A stretch of 64,000 nucleotides of DNA from Solibacillus sp. FSL W7-1436 (GCF_038007305.1 NZ_JBBOWV010000001.1:1065501-1129500), one strand, 5' to 3'; shown: positions 8,935 through 17,632, numbered from the stretch's first letter. The notes: generated by a model from the sequence alone, not told the origin. Program-made: numbers and translations.

Positions 8935-9735
8935 ATGCCACATATAGAAAAAAATATTTATATTCCAAAAGAATTGATCCATTATCATACAAGTTTAAGT
9001 CACTCAGCCGAACAAGTAGCAATTTTACAACCGGTAAAACAGCCTGCTTTTTTACATGAAAGTAAATTTGCCGGTCTCCCTTTTTTGACAAATAAAATGG
9101 AACATCCAAAAGATAACCGCAATCGCTATATGCTGTTTCTGGCGCAGCTTAACTTTGCGGAAATTCAGCTTGATCACCCATTTCCGCAAGATGGTATATT
9201 GCAATTTTATATCCCGCAGCAATGTTATGAAAAGGAAAAGTTACATTCGGAATGTCGTTCTTTCAAAGTGCAGTATATACCTTATCAAGGTCACTATAAT
9301 GAATTTATTCAGGATTTCACGTATTTAGAAGACGTAAACATCAGCAGCTTTCCGATTCAGCAGGAAATGAAGCTTATAACAAAAACACAATTTGAACCGG
9401 TATCTGCAATGGATTACCGTTTAAATAATTATTTTAAACCTGAAATAATGGATGCACCCATTACATTGGATGACCGTTCATTTCAGGATGTATATTTGGA
9501 AAGTTATTTAGCGGCAGAACATAAAATTGGCGGCTATCCCTATTTTATACATCAGGACTTCAGAAAAACGTCGCCCTATCTACAGCACTACGACACATTG
9601 TTACTGCAGATCGTTTCAAACGATGAGCAGAATATTATGTGGGGAGATAGCGGGATTATCAGCTTCTTCATTAACTCCAAAAAATTAGCACAATGTGATT
9701 TCTCGGATATTTACTTCCATGTTGAGGAATATTAA
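8935..9735 (+). CDS. YwqG-like DUF1963 family protein
   Basis: A 266-residue cytoplasmic protein of the DUF1963/YwqG family. Family features are the central LTKTQFEPVSAMDY-type linker, the HKIGGYPYFIHQDFR segment, the DTLLLQIVSNDE strand, MWGDSGIISFFIN and a C-terminal DFSDIYFHVEE. The family has no established biochemical function. The ATG start at 8935 follows a strong AGGAGG. It stands alone with its own terminator. Confidence 0.85.
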   Translation: MPHIEKNIYIPKELIHYHTSLSHSAEQVAILQPVKQPAFLHESKFAGLPFLTNKMEHPKDNRNRYMLFLAQLNFAEIQLDHPFPQDGILQFYIPQQCYEKEKLHSECRSFKVQYIPYQGHYNEFIQDFTYLEDVNISSFPIQQEMKLITKTQFEPVSAMDYRLNNYFKPEIMDAPITLDDRSFQDVYLESYLAAEHKIGGYPYFIHQDFRKTSPYLQHYDTLLLQIVSNDEQNIMWGDSGIISFFINSKKLAQCDFSDIYFHVEEY

Positions 9736-9740
9736 TCACA

Positions 9741-9773
9741 AAGAAGCACTCGCTTGAAGTGTTTCTTTTTTTG
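9741..9773 (+). terminator. Intrinsic terminator after the DUF1963 gene
   Basis: Arms AAGAAGCACT (9741-9750) and AGTGTTTCTT (9758-9767) pair with one G:U, followed by a T-run. Confidence 0.85.
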
Positions 9774-9813
9774 TTTTGCTTCCATAGGATATAATAAGAA
9801 AGAAGGAAAGTAG

Positions 9814-11280
9814 GTGAATCTTTTGAGCGCAATTATCCAAAGTTCCATTCTCGTACCACTTATAATGTTTTTAAATATTCTATTTGCACTGACTGTCATT
9901 TTTCTAGAGCGCAAAAAGCCTTCATCGACGTGGGCATGGTTGCTCGTTCTTTTTTTCTTACCGTTTGTTGGATTTTTCCTTTATTTATTATTGGGAAGAC
10001 AATTGAGAAAAAAACACTTATTCCGTTGGGATGGCAGAAAAGATATCGGGATTGAACAACTGATTAACTATCAGATTGAAGCAATTGAAAATAACGAGCT
10101 GGAACTGCGTACAGAAAATATTAAAAATTATAACCATCTTATTTATATGAATCTAAAAACAAACAACGCTGTTCTGACACAGGATAATGATGTGAAAATT
10201 TTCGATGACGGCAGTGACAAGTTCGAAGCACTTATAAATGATATTCAACATGCGAAAAACCATATTCATATTCAATACTATATTTTCAAACTGGATAACT
10301 TGGGACAACGCATTGTAAATGCTTTAATAAAAAAGGCGAAACAAGGCGTAAAAGTAAGAGTACTATTTGATGAAATGGGCTCACGCGGAGTTCGGAAGCG
10401 GCATTTTAAAGAGCTGATCGAAGCTGGCGGTGAAGTAGAAGTGTTTTTCCCTTCGATTTTGCCGCTCATCAACCCACGCCTGAACTTCAGAAATCACAGA
10501 AAAATCTCCATAATAGACGGGCGTATCGGCTATATTGGAGGATTTAACGTTGGGGATGAATATTTAAGTTTATCGGATCGATTTGGCTACTGGCGCGATA
10601 CACATTTACGTATTGAAGGGAGTGCTGTCCACCCATTACAGACTCGCTTCATTTTGGACTGGAATCAGGCAAGTGCCAAAAATGATATTTGTTATGCGGA
10701 ACGTTATTTTCCGATTATTCCTCAAAAAGGAACAGCCGCTCTGCAAATTATATCAAGCGGACCTGACACAGAATGGGAAGTCATTAAAAATAACTACTTG
10801 CATTTAATCTCAAATGCAAAAAAATACGTGTACATACAGTCCCCGTATTTCATTCCGGATGAATCATTTTTTGATGCGATTCGAATCGCTGCCCTATCCG
10901 GAATCGATGTTCGGATTATGATTCCGAATAAACCTGACCACATGTTCGTCTATTGGGCGACTTATTCATATGTAGGACCTCTCGTTGAAGCTGGAGCCAA
11001 AGTATACCAGTATGAGAAGGGCTTTATTCATGCCAAAATGATTGTCGTGGATGATGAAATTGCTTCAGTCGGTACCGCAAATATTGATGTGCGTAGCTTT
11101 AGTTTAAACTTTGAAGTGAATGCCCTTCTTTATGATGGATTATTGGCACACAGTCTTGCTGAAATATTCGAAAATGATATATTAGACTGCTCAGAGCTCA
11201 CATATGAACTGTATAATAACCGTTCCAATTTTATTAAATTCAAAGAATCCATCTCCCGGTTATTGTCCCCGATTTTATAA
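9814..11280 (+). CDS. cls: Cardiolipin synthase
   Basis: Membrane phospholipase-D-superfamily enzyme that condenses two phosphatidylglycerols to cardiolipin. Two N-terminal membrane helices (about 10-32 and 41-61) are followed by two HKD motifs, HRKISIIDG (His228, Lys230, Asp235) and HAKMIVVDD near residue 404, each followed by the expected Gly and Asn. The length of 488 is usual. The start is either GTG 9814 (after AAGGA) or TTG 9823 (5 bases after AGGTGA); the difference is three residues. Bacillaceae often carry several cls paralogues, so the main housekeeping copy may be elsewhere. Confidence 0.93.
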   Translation: MNLLSAIIQSSILVPLIMFLNILFALTVIFLERKKPSSTWAWLLVLFFLPFVGFFLYLLLGRQLRKKHLFRWDGRKDIGIEQLINYQIEAIENNELELRTENIKNYNHLIYMNLKTNNAVLTQDNDVKIFDDGSDKFEALINDIQHAKNHIHIQYYIFKLDNLGQRIVNALIKKAKQGVKVRVLFDEMGSRGVRKRHFKELIEAGGEVEVFFPSILPLINPRLNFRNHRKISIIDGRIGYIGGFNVGDEYLSLSDRFGYWRDTHLRIEGSAVHPLQTRFILDWNQASAKNDICYAERYFPIIPQKGTAALQIISSGPDTEWEVIKNNYLHLISNAKKYVYIQSPYFIPDESFFDAIRIAALSGIDVRIMIPNKPDHMFVYWATYSYVGPLVEAGAKVYQYEKGFIHAKMIVVDDEIASVGTANIDVRSFSLNFEVNALLYDGLLAHSLAEIFENDILDCSELTYELYNNRSNFIKFKESISRLLSPIL

Positions 11281-11324
11281 AAAAATGATTGTGATAATAG
11301 AGTAAGTTGAAAACCTTTTGAACA

Positions 11325-11366
11325 TGTAAAAAAACCAATTTTCCTCCAAGAGAAAATTGGTTTTTT
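11325..11366. terminator. Bidirectional terminator between cls and the carboxypeptidase gene
   Basis: Arms AAAACCAATTTTC and GAAAATTGGTTTT are perfect inverted repeats around an 8-base loop, flanked by A-run and T-run, so they end both converging transcripts. Confidence 0.9.
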
Positions 11367-11382
11367 ATTTATAATCCACGTA

Positions 11383-12273
11383 TTATTGAATCCCTAAGTA
11401 TTCTTCCAGCGTTACGCCTGCTTCGTATACCTTCGTCGCCAGATCGCCTTCCAGATAACGGAAATGCCATGATTCATGCATGAAACCTGTAATTTCTTCT
11501 TTCCCTTTAGGATAACGTAAAATGAACCCGTACTTATGGGCATTCTGTGCCAACCACTGCCCTGCTTCAGTGTCGCCGAATTCATTTGTCAGCCACAATT
11601 CTTCACGACCCTTTTCCCCGATATCAAAAGCAAGTCCCGTTTGATGCTCGGAATATCCTGGTCTTGCACTATAGCGATCGGCCGCTTCCTTTCCGTCTCG
11701 CTTCACATAACGGTCATATAGCGTTTTTTGATATTCGTAAGAACGGAAACCACTAAAAGCAACGAGCTCAATGTTATTTTCCATCGCAGCTTTTGCCATC
11801 TTTTCAAAGGCTGCACGTGCCTTAGGATCTTCCCCTTTATTGTAGGTAGCAGGAAGAGGATTTTTCTTATTCGCAATTAAAACCCCTTTTACAAAAGTAG
11901 GTTCTGTTGCAGGCTTTTGGCCGACAATATATCCATTTTCCAGCTCCACTTCTTTCGTAGCGGGTGGAATTTCTTTAGCAGGTTGCTTTATTGGCTGCTC
12001 CCCGGAATTTACCGAAGGGTTTTCACCATTTTTTCCTGAAGAAGCCATATCATCAGCATTTCCATCTTGTTGCTTCAACGGTTCTTCCGTTTCGATTGCT
12101 TTATTTTGTGTCTCTTCATTTTCCAGTTCAGTTGGTTCAACAGATTCTTCTTCTGTAGCAGATTGTGCTACTTCAAATTTATAATAAATAGACCCTAAGA
12201 TCGCGATTAAAATAATAATTGAAATGGATACAATCATTGCGATCGGACTTTTTCTGTTTGCTTTTCTGTTCAT
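11383..12273 (-). CDS. VanY-type D-alanyl-D-alanine carboxypeptidase
   Basis: Membrane-anchored zinc carboxypeptidase of peptidase family M15B (VanY/LdcB-like), acting on peptidoglycan stem peptides outside the cell. The start at ATG 12273 gives 296 residues: one N-terminal transmembrane anchor (about 14-33), an acidic Glu/Pro/Thr-rich linker, then the catalytic domain. The metal ligands are visible in RPGYSEHQTGLAFDIG (SxHxxGxAxD) and in HESWHFRY (ExxWH). VanY D,D- and LdcB L,D-carboxypeptidases cannot be separated by eye. The gene lies 25 bases after a small membrane-protein gene, a likely operon. Confidence 0.88.
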   Translation of the reverse strand: MNRKANRKSPIAMIVSISIIILIAILGSIYYKFEVAQSATEEESVEPTELENEETQNKAIETEEPLKQQDGNADDMASSGKNGENPSVNSGEQPIKQPAKEIPPATKEVELENGYIVGQKPATEPTFVKGVLIANKKNPLPATYNKGEDPKARAAFEKMAKAAMENNIELVAFSGFRSYEYQKTLYDRYVKRDGKEAADRYSARPGYSEHQTGLAFDIGEKGREELWLTNEFGDTEAGQWLAQNAHKYGFILRYPKGKEEITGFMHESWHFRYLEGDLATKVYEAGVTLEEYLGIQ

Positions 12274-12298
12274 TCCATTTCGCCTTCTTTTTCTATTT

Positions 12299-12553
12299 TT
12301 ATCCTGTAACAATAATGAATAAAACAATAATTGATAAAACCGCAAAAATCATCGACATCTTCTGCATCCATTTTGCTTCTTTTTCATGACCCTTTTCTTT
12401 AAAGGTGCGTGAACGGAAAAAATTCGTAAATGTAAACATAATCGTCATAGCTAAAATAGCCGCTTCCATATTTTGTTTCACAATGAAAAATAGTGCGGTT
12501 AAACTAGCTCCTGCAACTAAAACGAGTGAGATCGCTCTTTCATATTTTTTCAT
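12299..12553 (-). CDS. Small three-helix membrane protein of unknown function
   Basis: 84 residues from ATG 12553, which follows AAGGAG at good spacing. There are three hydrophobic helices (about 6-25, 29-46, 60-82) and a charged loop FRSRTFKEKGHEKEAK. I do not recognise the family. It lies 25 bases upstream of the carboxypeptidase gene and is probably co-transcribed, which suggests an envelope role, by inference only. Confidence 0.7.
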   Translation of the reverse strand: MKKYERAISLVLVAGASLTALFFIVKQNMEAAILAMTIMFTFTNFFRSRTFKEKGHEKEAKWMQKMSMIFAVLSIIVLFIIVTG

Positions 12554-12686
12554 TTTTCTCTCCTTACATGATGATTGCATCTTCTTCATTAAGCGCAATC
12601 TGATTTTCAATCTTTGTTTAGTATAAAACTAGCTTAATTGATAATGCAATTTTGAAAATCCTAAAAATAATAACTAGTTTTCAAAT

Positions 12687-12727
12687 AAAAAACTCTACAT
12701 GTAATAATATATACCATGCAGAGTTTT
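12687..12727 (-). terminator. Intrinsic terminator after the AraC-family gene
   Basis: AAAACTCTACATG and CATGCAGAGTTTT pair with one mismatch around an AT-rich loop; A-run on the plus-strand side gives the U-tract for the minus transcript. Confidence 0.75.
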
Positions 12728-12842
12728 CATATATTATTCTTTTTTTTCTGAAACTTTAAACCGGACTAAGAATAAAGAAATTAAACTAACCTATCCGCCC
12801 TACTTCTATGTGGCATTATATGCACCAGCAGGATTTCTTGTA

Positions 12843-13637
12843 TTAAACACTTTCATACTCGACTTCAGGAATTTCAAAACGGAAAAACTCATGATGCAGT
12901 TCGTCGCGGAAATGTTTAGGTGTTACACCTGTGTATTTTTTGAAAATTCTAGTGAAATAACTCTGATTGCAGAAATGGAACTGATCTGAAATTGACGTAA
13001 TACTTTTATTCGTATGACGTAAATAATATTGGGATTCCTCTACACGGCGAACATTTAAGTATTCAACTAAAGTGATTCCTACATGCTCACGGAAAATACG
13101 CGATAAATGACTCGTACTAATATGGAAGTTCGCTGCAATACTTTCAACTGTTAAATCATTTTCCAGCTCATCATTTATGTACATAATTACTTTGTTTACT
13201 GTTTGGTGACGGAACGTAGGCTGTTTACGGTCCGCAATAAAATACACATAAAAATCGATTAAGTCATCTGCAAATTGCAGAAACTCGGCATCCTTCATCT
13301 TGTTTTCAATCATATCTGCACATGCTAAATTGAAGGCAAATGCTTTTTTAGAAGGAACTTGATTATCTAAAAGCTTACGCGCAACAATTGAGGATAACGT
13401 AACAAAGTATGAGCGCACTACTTTAATGACCTGTTTTCCGAAGCGTGCGGATAATATGTCTATAATTTCATGTAATGTCTTCTTTGCTTTCGCTACTTCT
13501 AAATGATAAACTTCAAAAACCAATCGAGATTCCAGAACAAAAAAATCTTCGATACCAGCATATTGATTGATATTGTCAATCTCTTGAAAATATCGTTTTG
13601 AAATTGTTTCCGAGATTGAATATTGATGTAGTTGCAT
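12843..13637 (-). CDS. AraC family transcriptional regulator
   Basis: 264 residues. The C-terminal 100 residues form the AraC double helix-turn-helix: LTVESIAANFHISTSHLSRIFREHVGITLVEYL and then ITSISDQFHFCNQSYFTRIFKKYTGVTPKHFR, with the family signature at the end. The N-terminal 160 residues are helical and lack the usual cupin pattern, resembling the all-helical ligand domains of some Bacillus AraC proteins. The start ATG follows GGGG. It is divergent from the LytTR gene across 576 bases. Target genes and ligand are unknown. Confidence 0.85.
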   Translation of the reverse strand: MQLHQYSISETISKRYFQEIDNINQYAGIEDFFVLESRLVFEVYHLEVAKAKKTLHEIIDILSARFGKQVIKVVRSYFVTLSSIVARKLLDNQVPSKKAFAFNLACADMIENKMKDAEFLQFADDLIDFYVYFIADRKQPTFRHQTVNKVIMYINDELENDLTVESIAANFHISTSHLSRIFREHVGITLVEYLNVRRVEESQYYLRHTNKSITSISDQFHFCNQSYFTRIFKKYTGVTPKHFRDELHHEFFRFEIPEVEYESV

Positions 13638-14213
13638 AAGTTACCCCATCTTTCTTCAGAATGACCTTCTATTACTTATTGGAAAAACAAGCCTAATACA
13701 AAATGGACAAAAATTTGTCATAATTCTGCAGATTATACATGAGCGTGCCTGTACTTCATAATAAGTAATATCATTATATTAATCATAAGAAATTTCTATA
13801 GTAAATTTCTTTTATTAAGCAAAGTAATTATTTATACATTTTTATATTTATACTATTATAATATGCGTTAATATCCGCATAATAGTACATTTTATTAGTA
13901 ACTATAGTGAATATTACCATATTTCAAGTTTTGCTTTCAACCTAATTTTAACAATTAACCTAGGACGAAATTATTAGGTTACTTCCAATTATAGAAATAA
14001 AGGAATTTAAAAAATGCATATTTCACCTAATCATACTCTTTTAGCATAGTAATTTTCACGCTATTTTTTCATTATATTTTTTATAAAGAAAAATTCTTTT
14101 TAAAATCTTTTTTAACTTTTTTCAATTTAAAAAATCTTACCAACCTAATTTCTTTAAATATGTAGTAAAATAGTTCATAATTGTATAAAATGCTTATAAA
14201 GAGGTGTTATAAA
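13638..14213. other. 576-base divergent intergenic region with AACCTAAT repeats
   Basis: AT-rich region between the AraC (minus) and LytTR (plus) genes. It holds AACCTAATTT at 13939-13948 and 14142-14151, an inverted copy ending ATTAGGTT at 13973-13980, and partial copies ACCTAGGA at about 13958 and CACCTAATC at about 14024. These could be operator half-sites for either regulator. No open frame with a ribosome binding site is seen. Confidence 0.5.
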
Positions 14214-14864
14214 GTGGATCCAAGACAAATAGAAGAAATTATGGAAGTCATTAAAGAATTTTTCCCTGAAAATACATCAATTGCTATTTCAGATACCAAT
14301 GAGTATTTATATTACCAGCCAAGCAAAAAAGTAGACTTAAAAATCAAAGCAGGCGACCCGATTAAAGAAGGTTCTGCTGCGTACAAAGCATTAACGTATG
14401 GTCAAAAGATCAATTCATACATTGAATCGGACGTATTCGGTGTTCCATATTACGGAATGAGTATTCCTCTCATTGAAGAAGGCGAAACAAAAGGTGCTAT
14501 TACAGCGATCTTCCCTCAAAAACCTTCTCCATTTTTAACAAATTATATTACAGTAAAAATTGATGACTGCTGGTACCCAATTAAACACAACCAAGTGATT
14601 TATCTGGAAACTCAATTACGTAAAACATTTGTAAAAACGATGCACCGTGAAGGGTATCACCGTTTGAACTTAAGTGACTTAGAGTTATTTTTAGCTCCTG
14701 ATTCGTTCATTCGCTGCCACCGTTCTTACATTGTAAATATCGATTATATTGATGAAATCCAGCCAGACTCACACTCAACTTTCCTGTTAATTATGAAAGA
14801 CGGTACACGTATCCCTGTAAGCCAACGCTATGCAAGCTACTTCCGCCGTTCTTTAGGATTCTAA
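14214..14864 (+). CDS. LytTR-domain transcriptional regulator with sensor-like N-terminus
   Basis: The start is GTG 14214, 6-7 bases after GAGGTG, giving 216 residues starting MDPRQIEE. Residues about 1-105 form a sensor-like domain (ISDTNEYLYY, FGVPYYGMSIPLIEEGETKGAI), similar in pattern to PAS or heme-free ligand domains. Residues about 110-216 are a LytTR DNA-binding domain with the typical KTMHREGYHRLNLSDLE, FIRCHRSYIVNIDYI and IPVSQRYASYF. There is no receiver domain, so it is probably a one-component regulator. It precedes the CoA-transferase gene on the same strand but has its own terminator. Regulation of that gene is plausible but not shown. Confidence 0.85.
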   Translation: MDPRQIEEIMEVIKEFFPENTSIAISDTNEYLYYQPSKKVDLKIKAGDPIKEGSAAYKALTYGQKINSYIESDVFGVPYYGMSIPLIEEGETKGAITAIFPQKPSPFLTNYITVKIDDCWYPIKHNQVIYLETQLRKTFVKTMHREGYHRLNLSDLELFLAPDSFIRCHRSYIVNIDYIDEIQPDSHSTFLLIMKDGTRIPVSQRYASYFRRSLGF

Positions 14865-14872
14865 AACTATTT

Positions 14873-14904
14873 AAAAGCGACTCGTACATATATGAGTCGC
14901 TTTT
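14873..14904 (+). terminator. Intrinsic terminator after the LytTR gene
   Basis: AAAAGCGACTC (14873-14883) and GAGTCGCTTTT (14894-14904) are perfect arms around a 10-base loop. Confidence 0.85.
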
Positions 14905-15042
14905 ATGCTTTTCATCCCCCTAGTCTTTCGACCTATTTTTCCGACCTTAATTGTGCATATTTGCTAAACCGCCTCAGAAACAAACTTCGATACTAATCTT
15001 TTTTTATCTCTTTTTTGCATTAAATTTCTCTATTAATCGTCT

Positions 15043-15056
15043 TTTAAGCGCTTTTA
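15043..15056 (+). promoter_or_regulatory. cre-like site upstream of the CoA-transferase gene
   Basis: TTTAAGCGCTTTTA keeps the AAGCGCTT core of CcpA catabolite-responsive elements, with two mismatches to TGWAARCGYTWNCW. It lies 142 bases before the start codon of an acetate-metabolism gene. Candidate only. Confidence 0.35.
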
Positions 15057-15197
15057 TGTTGTGCGTGAAGTAAATGTGACAATTTGATGATAATATTAGC
15101 ATAAATACCGGTTTATTACCTGGTGAAAAACACAGAAAATTACAAAATTTTCTGTTTATCAAACGATTAAATAACTTATTTAGGGGAGGATTTATTA

Positions 15198-16718
15198 ATG
15201 GATCCACGAGTTGAGAAACGTTTAGGTTTAAAACAATTAGTAGATAAAGTTGTATCTGCTGAAGAAGCTGCTGCTTTAATCCAAGATGGCACAGTAGTAG
15301 GGATGTCAGGTTTTACTCGCGCAGGTGACGCTAAAGTTGTACCAATGGCATTAGTAGAGCGCGCTAAAAATGAAAAATTCAAAATTGATGTATATACAGG
15401 GGCTTCATTAGGTCCTGAAGTTGATAACTACCTAGCTGCTGCTGGTGTTATTAACAAACGCGGTCCTTTCCAAGGCGATTCGGTAATGCGCGGTTTAGTA
15501 AACAAAGGCGAAATTTCTTATGTAGACGCACACCTTTCTCACAATGCTGAGTTAGTACGTCAAGGAATTATCGGTCCTATCAAACACTTAATTTTAGAAG
15601 CAGTTGCAATTACAGAAGACGGTTTAATCATTCCTTCAAACTCTGTAGGTAACTCACCAATCTTCGCTGAATATGCAGAGAATATTATTATCGAATTAAA
15701 TATCTCTCATCCGGAAGCATTGATCGGTATTCACGACATCTATGTTCCAGGTGAACAAGGTAAGCGTGACGCGATTCCAATGACAAATGCTGAGCAACGT
15801 ATCGGTGAAATCGGTATTAAAGTTGATCCAGCAAAAATTAAAGCAATCGTTATTTCTGAAGAGCCAGACGCGCCTTCATTAATCGTTCCTCCAGATGAGG
15901 AAACACAAACAATGGCAAACATTTTATTAGACTTCTTCCGTTCTGAAATCAAAGCGGGCCGTTTAACAAATGAATTAATGCCATTACAATCAGGTGTAGG
16001 TTCTGTAGCAAACGCAGTATTAGACGGCTTTGCTGATGCAGAATTCGAAAACCTTGTAGTTGCTTCTGAAGTATTACAAGATGCAGTATTCAACTTAATT
16101 GATGCTGGTAAAGTACGCTTTGCTGCTGCAACTTCTATTACACTTACAGAAGAATTACAGAAAAAAGTTTACGGCAACTTAGAAAAGTATGCAGACAAAA
16201 TTTGCTTACGTCCACAAGAAATCTCTAACCACCCAGAGCTTATCCGTCGTTTGGGCTTAATCTCAATCAACACTGCTCTTGAGTTAGATATTTATGGTAA
16301 CGTAAACTCTACACACGTTTCAGGTACTAAAATGATGAACGGTATCGGCGGTTCTGGTGACTTCGCACGTAACGCTCGTCTTGGTATCTTCGTAACGAAA
16401 TCATACGCAAAAGGCGGCGCGATTTCTTCAATCGTACCAATGGTTTCTCACGTAGACCACACTGAGCACGATGTAGACGTAATCGTAACTGAACAAGGTA
16501 TCGCTGACTTACGCGGACTTGCTCCAAAAGAGCGCGTGAAGTTAATCATCGAAAACTGTGCTCACCCAGATTTCAAAGAGCAGTTATGGGATTACTATAA
16601 CCGCGCTTACGAAGCAACTGGCGGCGCGCACACTCCTCACATCTTAGAGGAAGCTTTATCTTGGCACGTTAACCTTGCTAAAAACAAAACAATGAAAAAA
16701 GAAACAGCTAACGCTTAA
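15198..16718 (+). CDS. Succinyl-CoA:acetate CoA-transferase / acetyl-CoA hydrolase family
   Basis: 506 residues, the length of the AarC/Cat1 family (class I CoA-transferases), which exchange CoA between succinyl-CoA and acetate through a glutamyl-CoA intermediate. The predicted catalytic glutamate is Glu291 in VVASEVLQDAVF. The family motifs VGNSP, GIGGSGDFARNA and EQGIADLRGLAP are present. Annotation as acetyl-CoA hydrolase is common, but the AarC-like length and motifs favour CoA transfer. The ATG follows GGGGAGGA. It is monocistronic with a strong terminator. A LytTR regulator precedes it and a cre-like site lies upstream, which fits carbon-overflow control. Confidence 0.88.
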   Translation: MDPRVEKRLGLKQLVDKVVSAEEAAALIQDGTVVGMSGFTRAGDAKVVPMALVERAKNEKFKIDVYTGASLGPEVDNYLAAAGVINKRGPFQGDSVMRGLVNKGEISYVDAHLSHNAELVRQGIIGPIKHLILEAVAITEDGLIIPSNSVGNSPIFAEYAENIIIELNISHPEALIGIHDIYVPGEQGKRDAIPMTNAEQRIGEIGIKVDPAKIKAIVISEEPDAPSLIVPPDEETQTMANILLDFFRSEIKAGRLTNELMPLQSGVGSVANAVLDGFADAEFENLVVASEVLQDAVFNLIDAGKVRFAAATSITLTEELQKKVYGNLEKYADKICLRPQEISNHPELIRRLGLISINTALELDIYGNVNSTHVSGTKMMNGIGGSGDFARNARLGIFVTKSYAKGGAISSIVPMVSHVDHTEHDVDVIVTEQGIADLRGLAPKERVKLIIENCAHPDFKEQLWDYYNRAYEATGGAHTPHILEEALSWHVNLAKNKTMKKETANA

Positions 16719-16735
16719 TCTTTATACCTGTTAAA

Positions 16736-16777
16736 GGGTTTGTCTGAAACGATTTGTTTCAGACAAATCCTTTTTTT
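16736..16777 (+). terminator. Intrinsic terminator after the CoA-transferase gene
   Basis: GGGTTTGTCTGAAAC (16736-16750) pairs with GTTTCAGACAAATCC (16756-16770) with one G:U, followed by seven T. Confidence 0.9.
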
Positions 16778-16879
16778 ATTTAACACCTTGCTCACGACCA
16801 CAATATTAATCACTAATACCATAAAAAAAAGGAGGCTCATTTCCCGCCTGCCTTGTTTTTATATAGTTAACCGGACTGC

Positions 16880-17287
16880 TTATGCTCGTTTATCCTGTTC
16901 ATAGTTGTAATAATCAGTTGTTGTTTGAGCGCCTTCTTCGACCATTTGGTTACCTTCCAACGTATGATCCGCAACTTCTCCTGCTGTCGATGCAACTTCT
17001 TCCAGTGACTCTTTTTTATAATCATCTTTACCTACAGAAGCCGATTTTGCAATATTTGTATCAAGATCTCCTGTTGATGATGGATGCGCATCTTCGTTAC
17101 TGTAACCGGCCGTTTTGCCTTGGACTTTCTCCATCAAGCCCTGCACTCCGCCACTTTCGTTTACCTTACCTTTTGCTTTATTCAAATAATCCATTGCTTT
17201 ATCACGGTTTTCCTTTTTACTTAAAAATGAAGCAGCACCTGCTAATAAACCTGCAACTACAACGCCTTTACCTTTTAATTTAGCCAT
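16880..17287 (-). CDS. YtxH-like general stress protein candidate
   Basis: 135 residues starting MAKLKGKGVVVAGLLAGAA, a short glycine/alanine-rich hydrophobic N-terminus, followed by a Lys/Glu/Gly-rich low-complexity region (SKKENRDKAMDYLNKAKGKV) and an acidic Thr/Gln/Tyr tail. This pattern resembles the YtxH-type small stress proteins of Bacilli; I do not recognise a catalytic domain. The ATG follows AGGAGG. A near-perfect sigma-B-type promoter lies 53 bases upstream, which supports a general-stress role. Confidence 0.65.
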   Translation of the reverse strand: MAKLKGKGVVVAGLLAGAASFLSKKENRDKAMDYLNKAKGKVNESGGVQGLMEKVQGKTAGYSNEDAHPSSTGDLDTNIAKSASVGKDDYKKESLEEVASTAGEVADHTLEGNQMVEEGAQTTTDYYNYEQDKRA

Positions 17288-17340
17288 AATAATATTACCT
17301 CCTGATTCGGAATTTAATTTACCTTTTCATATAAATTAAT

Positions 17341-17365
17341 ATACCCTGCGAAATTCTTTTAAAAC
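17341..17365 (-). promoter_or_regulatory. Sigma-B-type promoter for the YtxH-like gene
   Basis: On the minus strand GTTTTA (17360-17365) is followed by a 13-base spacer and GGGTAT (17341-17346). The sigma-B consensus in Bacillus is GTTTAA, N12-15, GGGTAT, so 11 of 12 element bases match at normal spacing. Confidence 0.75.
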
Positions 17366-17440
17366 ATTCGACGTTATAGGATTAAAAACTACCTGAATTG
17401 GATAAATATATATAAATAAAAAAATAAAGGAGCGTTCATT

Positions 17441-17545
17441 ATGTTCCAAAATAAAGAAATTACATATAAAGGTACCGAAATCCTTTCTCTTCTTGGTGTT
17501 TCAGGAGTCATTACTGTTCTCATTTCATTGTTTGTAGGATTTTAG
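17441..17545 (+). CDS. 34-residue small membrane protein
   Basis: ATG 17441 follows AAAGGAG with 8 bases between, and the frame ends at TAG 17543-17545. The peptide has a charged N-terminus (MFQNKEITYKGTE) and one hydrophobic helix, about residues 14-34 (ILSLLGVSGVITVLISLFVGF). It is divergent from the stress gene at 16880-17287 and followed by a terminator. Too short for homology by eye, but the ribosome binding site, single helix and own terminator make it credible. Confidence 0.6.
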   Translation: MFQNKEITYKGTEILSLLGVSGVITVLISLFVGF

Positions 17546-17585
17546 TTAATCATGATAATAAAACAAAAAATTATAATTCCATAAT

Positions 17586-17624
17586 AAAACACGATTTTCC
17601 AAAAAAATGAAAATCGTGTTTTTT
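17586..17624. terminator. Bidirectional terminator between the small membrane gene and the GNAT gene
   Basis: AAAACACGATTTTC and GAAAATCGTGTTTT are perfect 14-bp arms around a 9-base loop. Confidence 0.85.
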
Positions 17625-17632
17625 ATATGCTG

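Noticed and set aside
16882-17283. 133-residue plus-strand frame opposite the YtxH-like gene
   Set aside because: Leu/Pro/Tyr-rich shadow with no ribosome binding site; the minus-strand gene has AGGAGG and a sigma-B promoter.
17366-17440. Sigma-B promoter for the 34-residue gene
   Set aside because: A GGATAA element exists, but there is no GTTT element at the proper distance.
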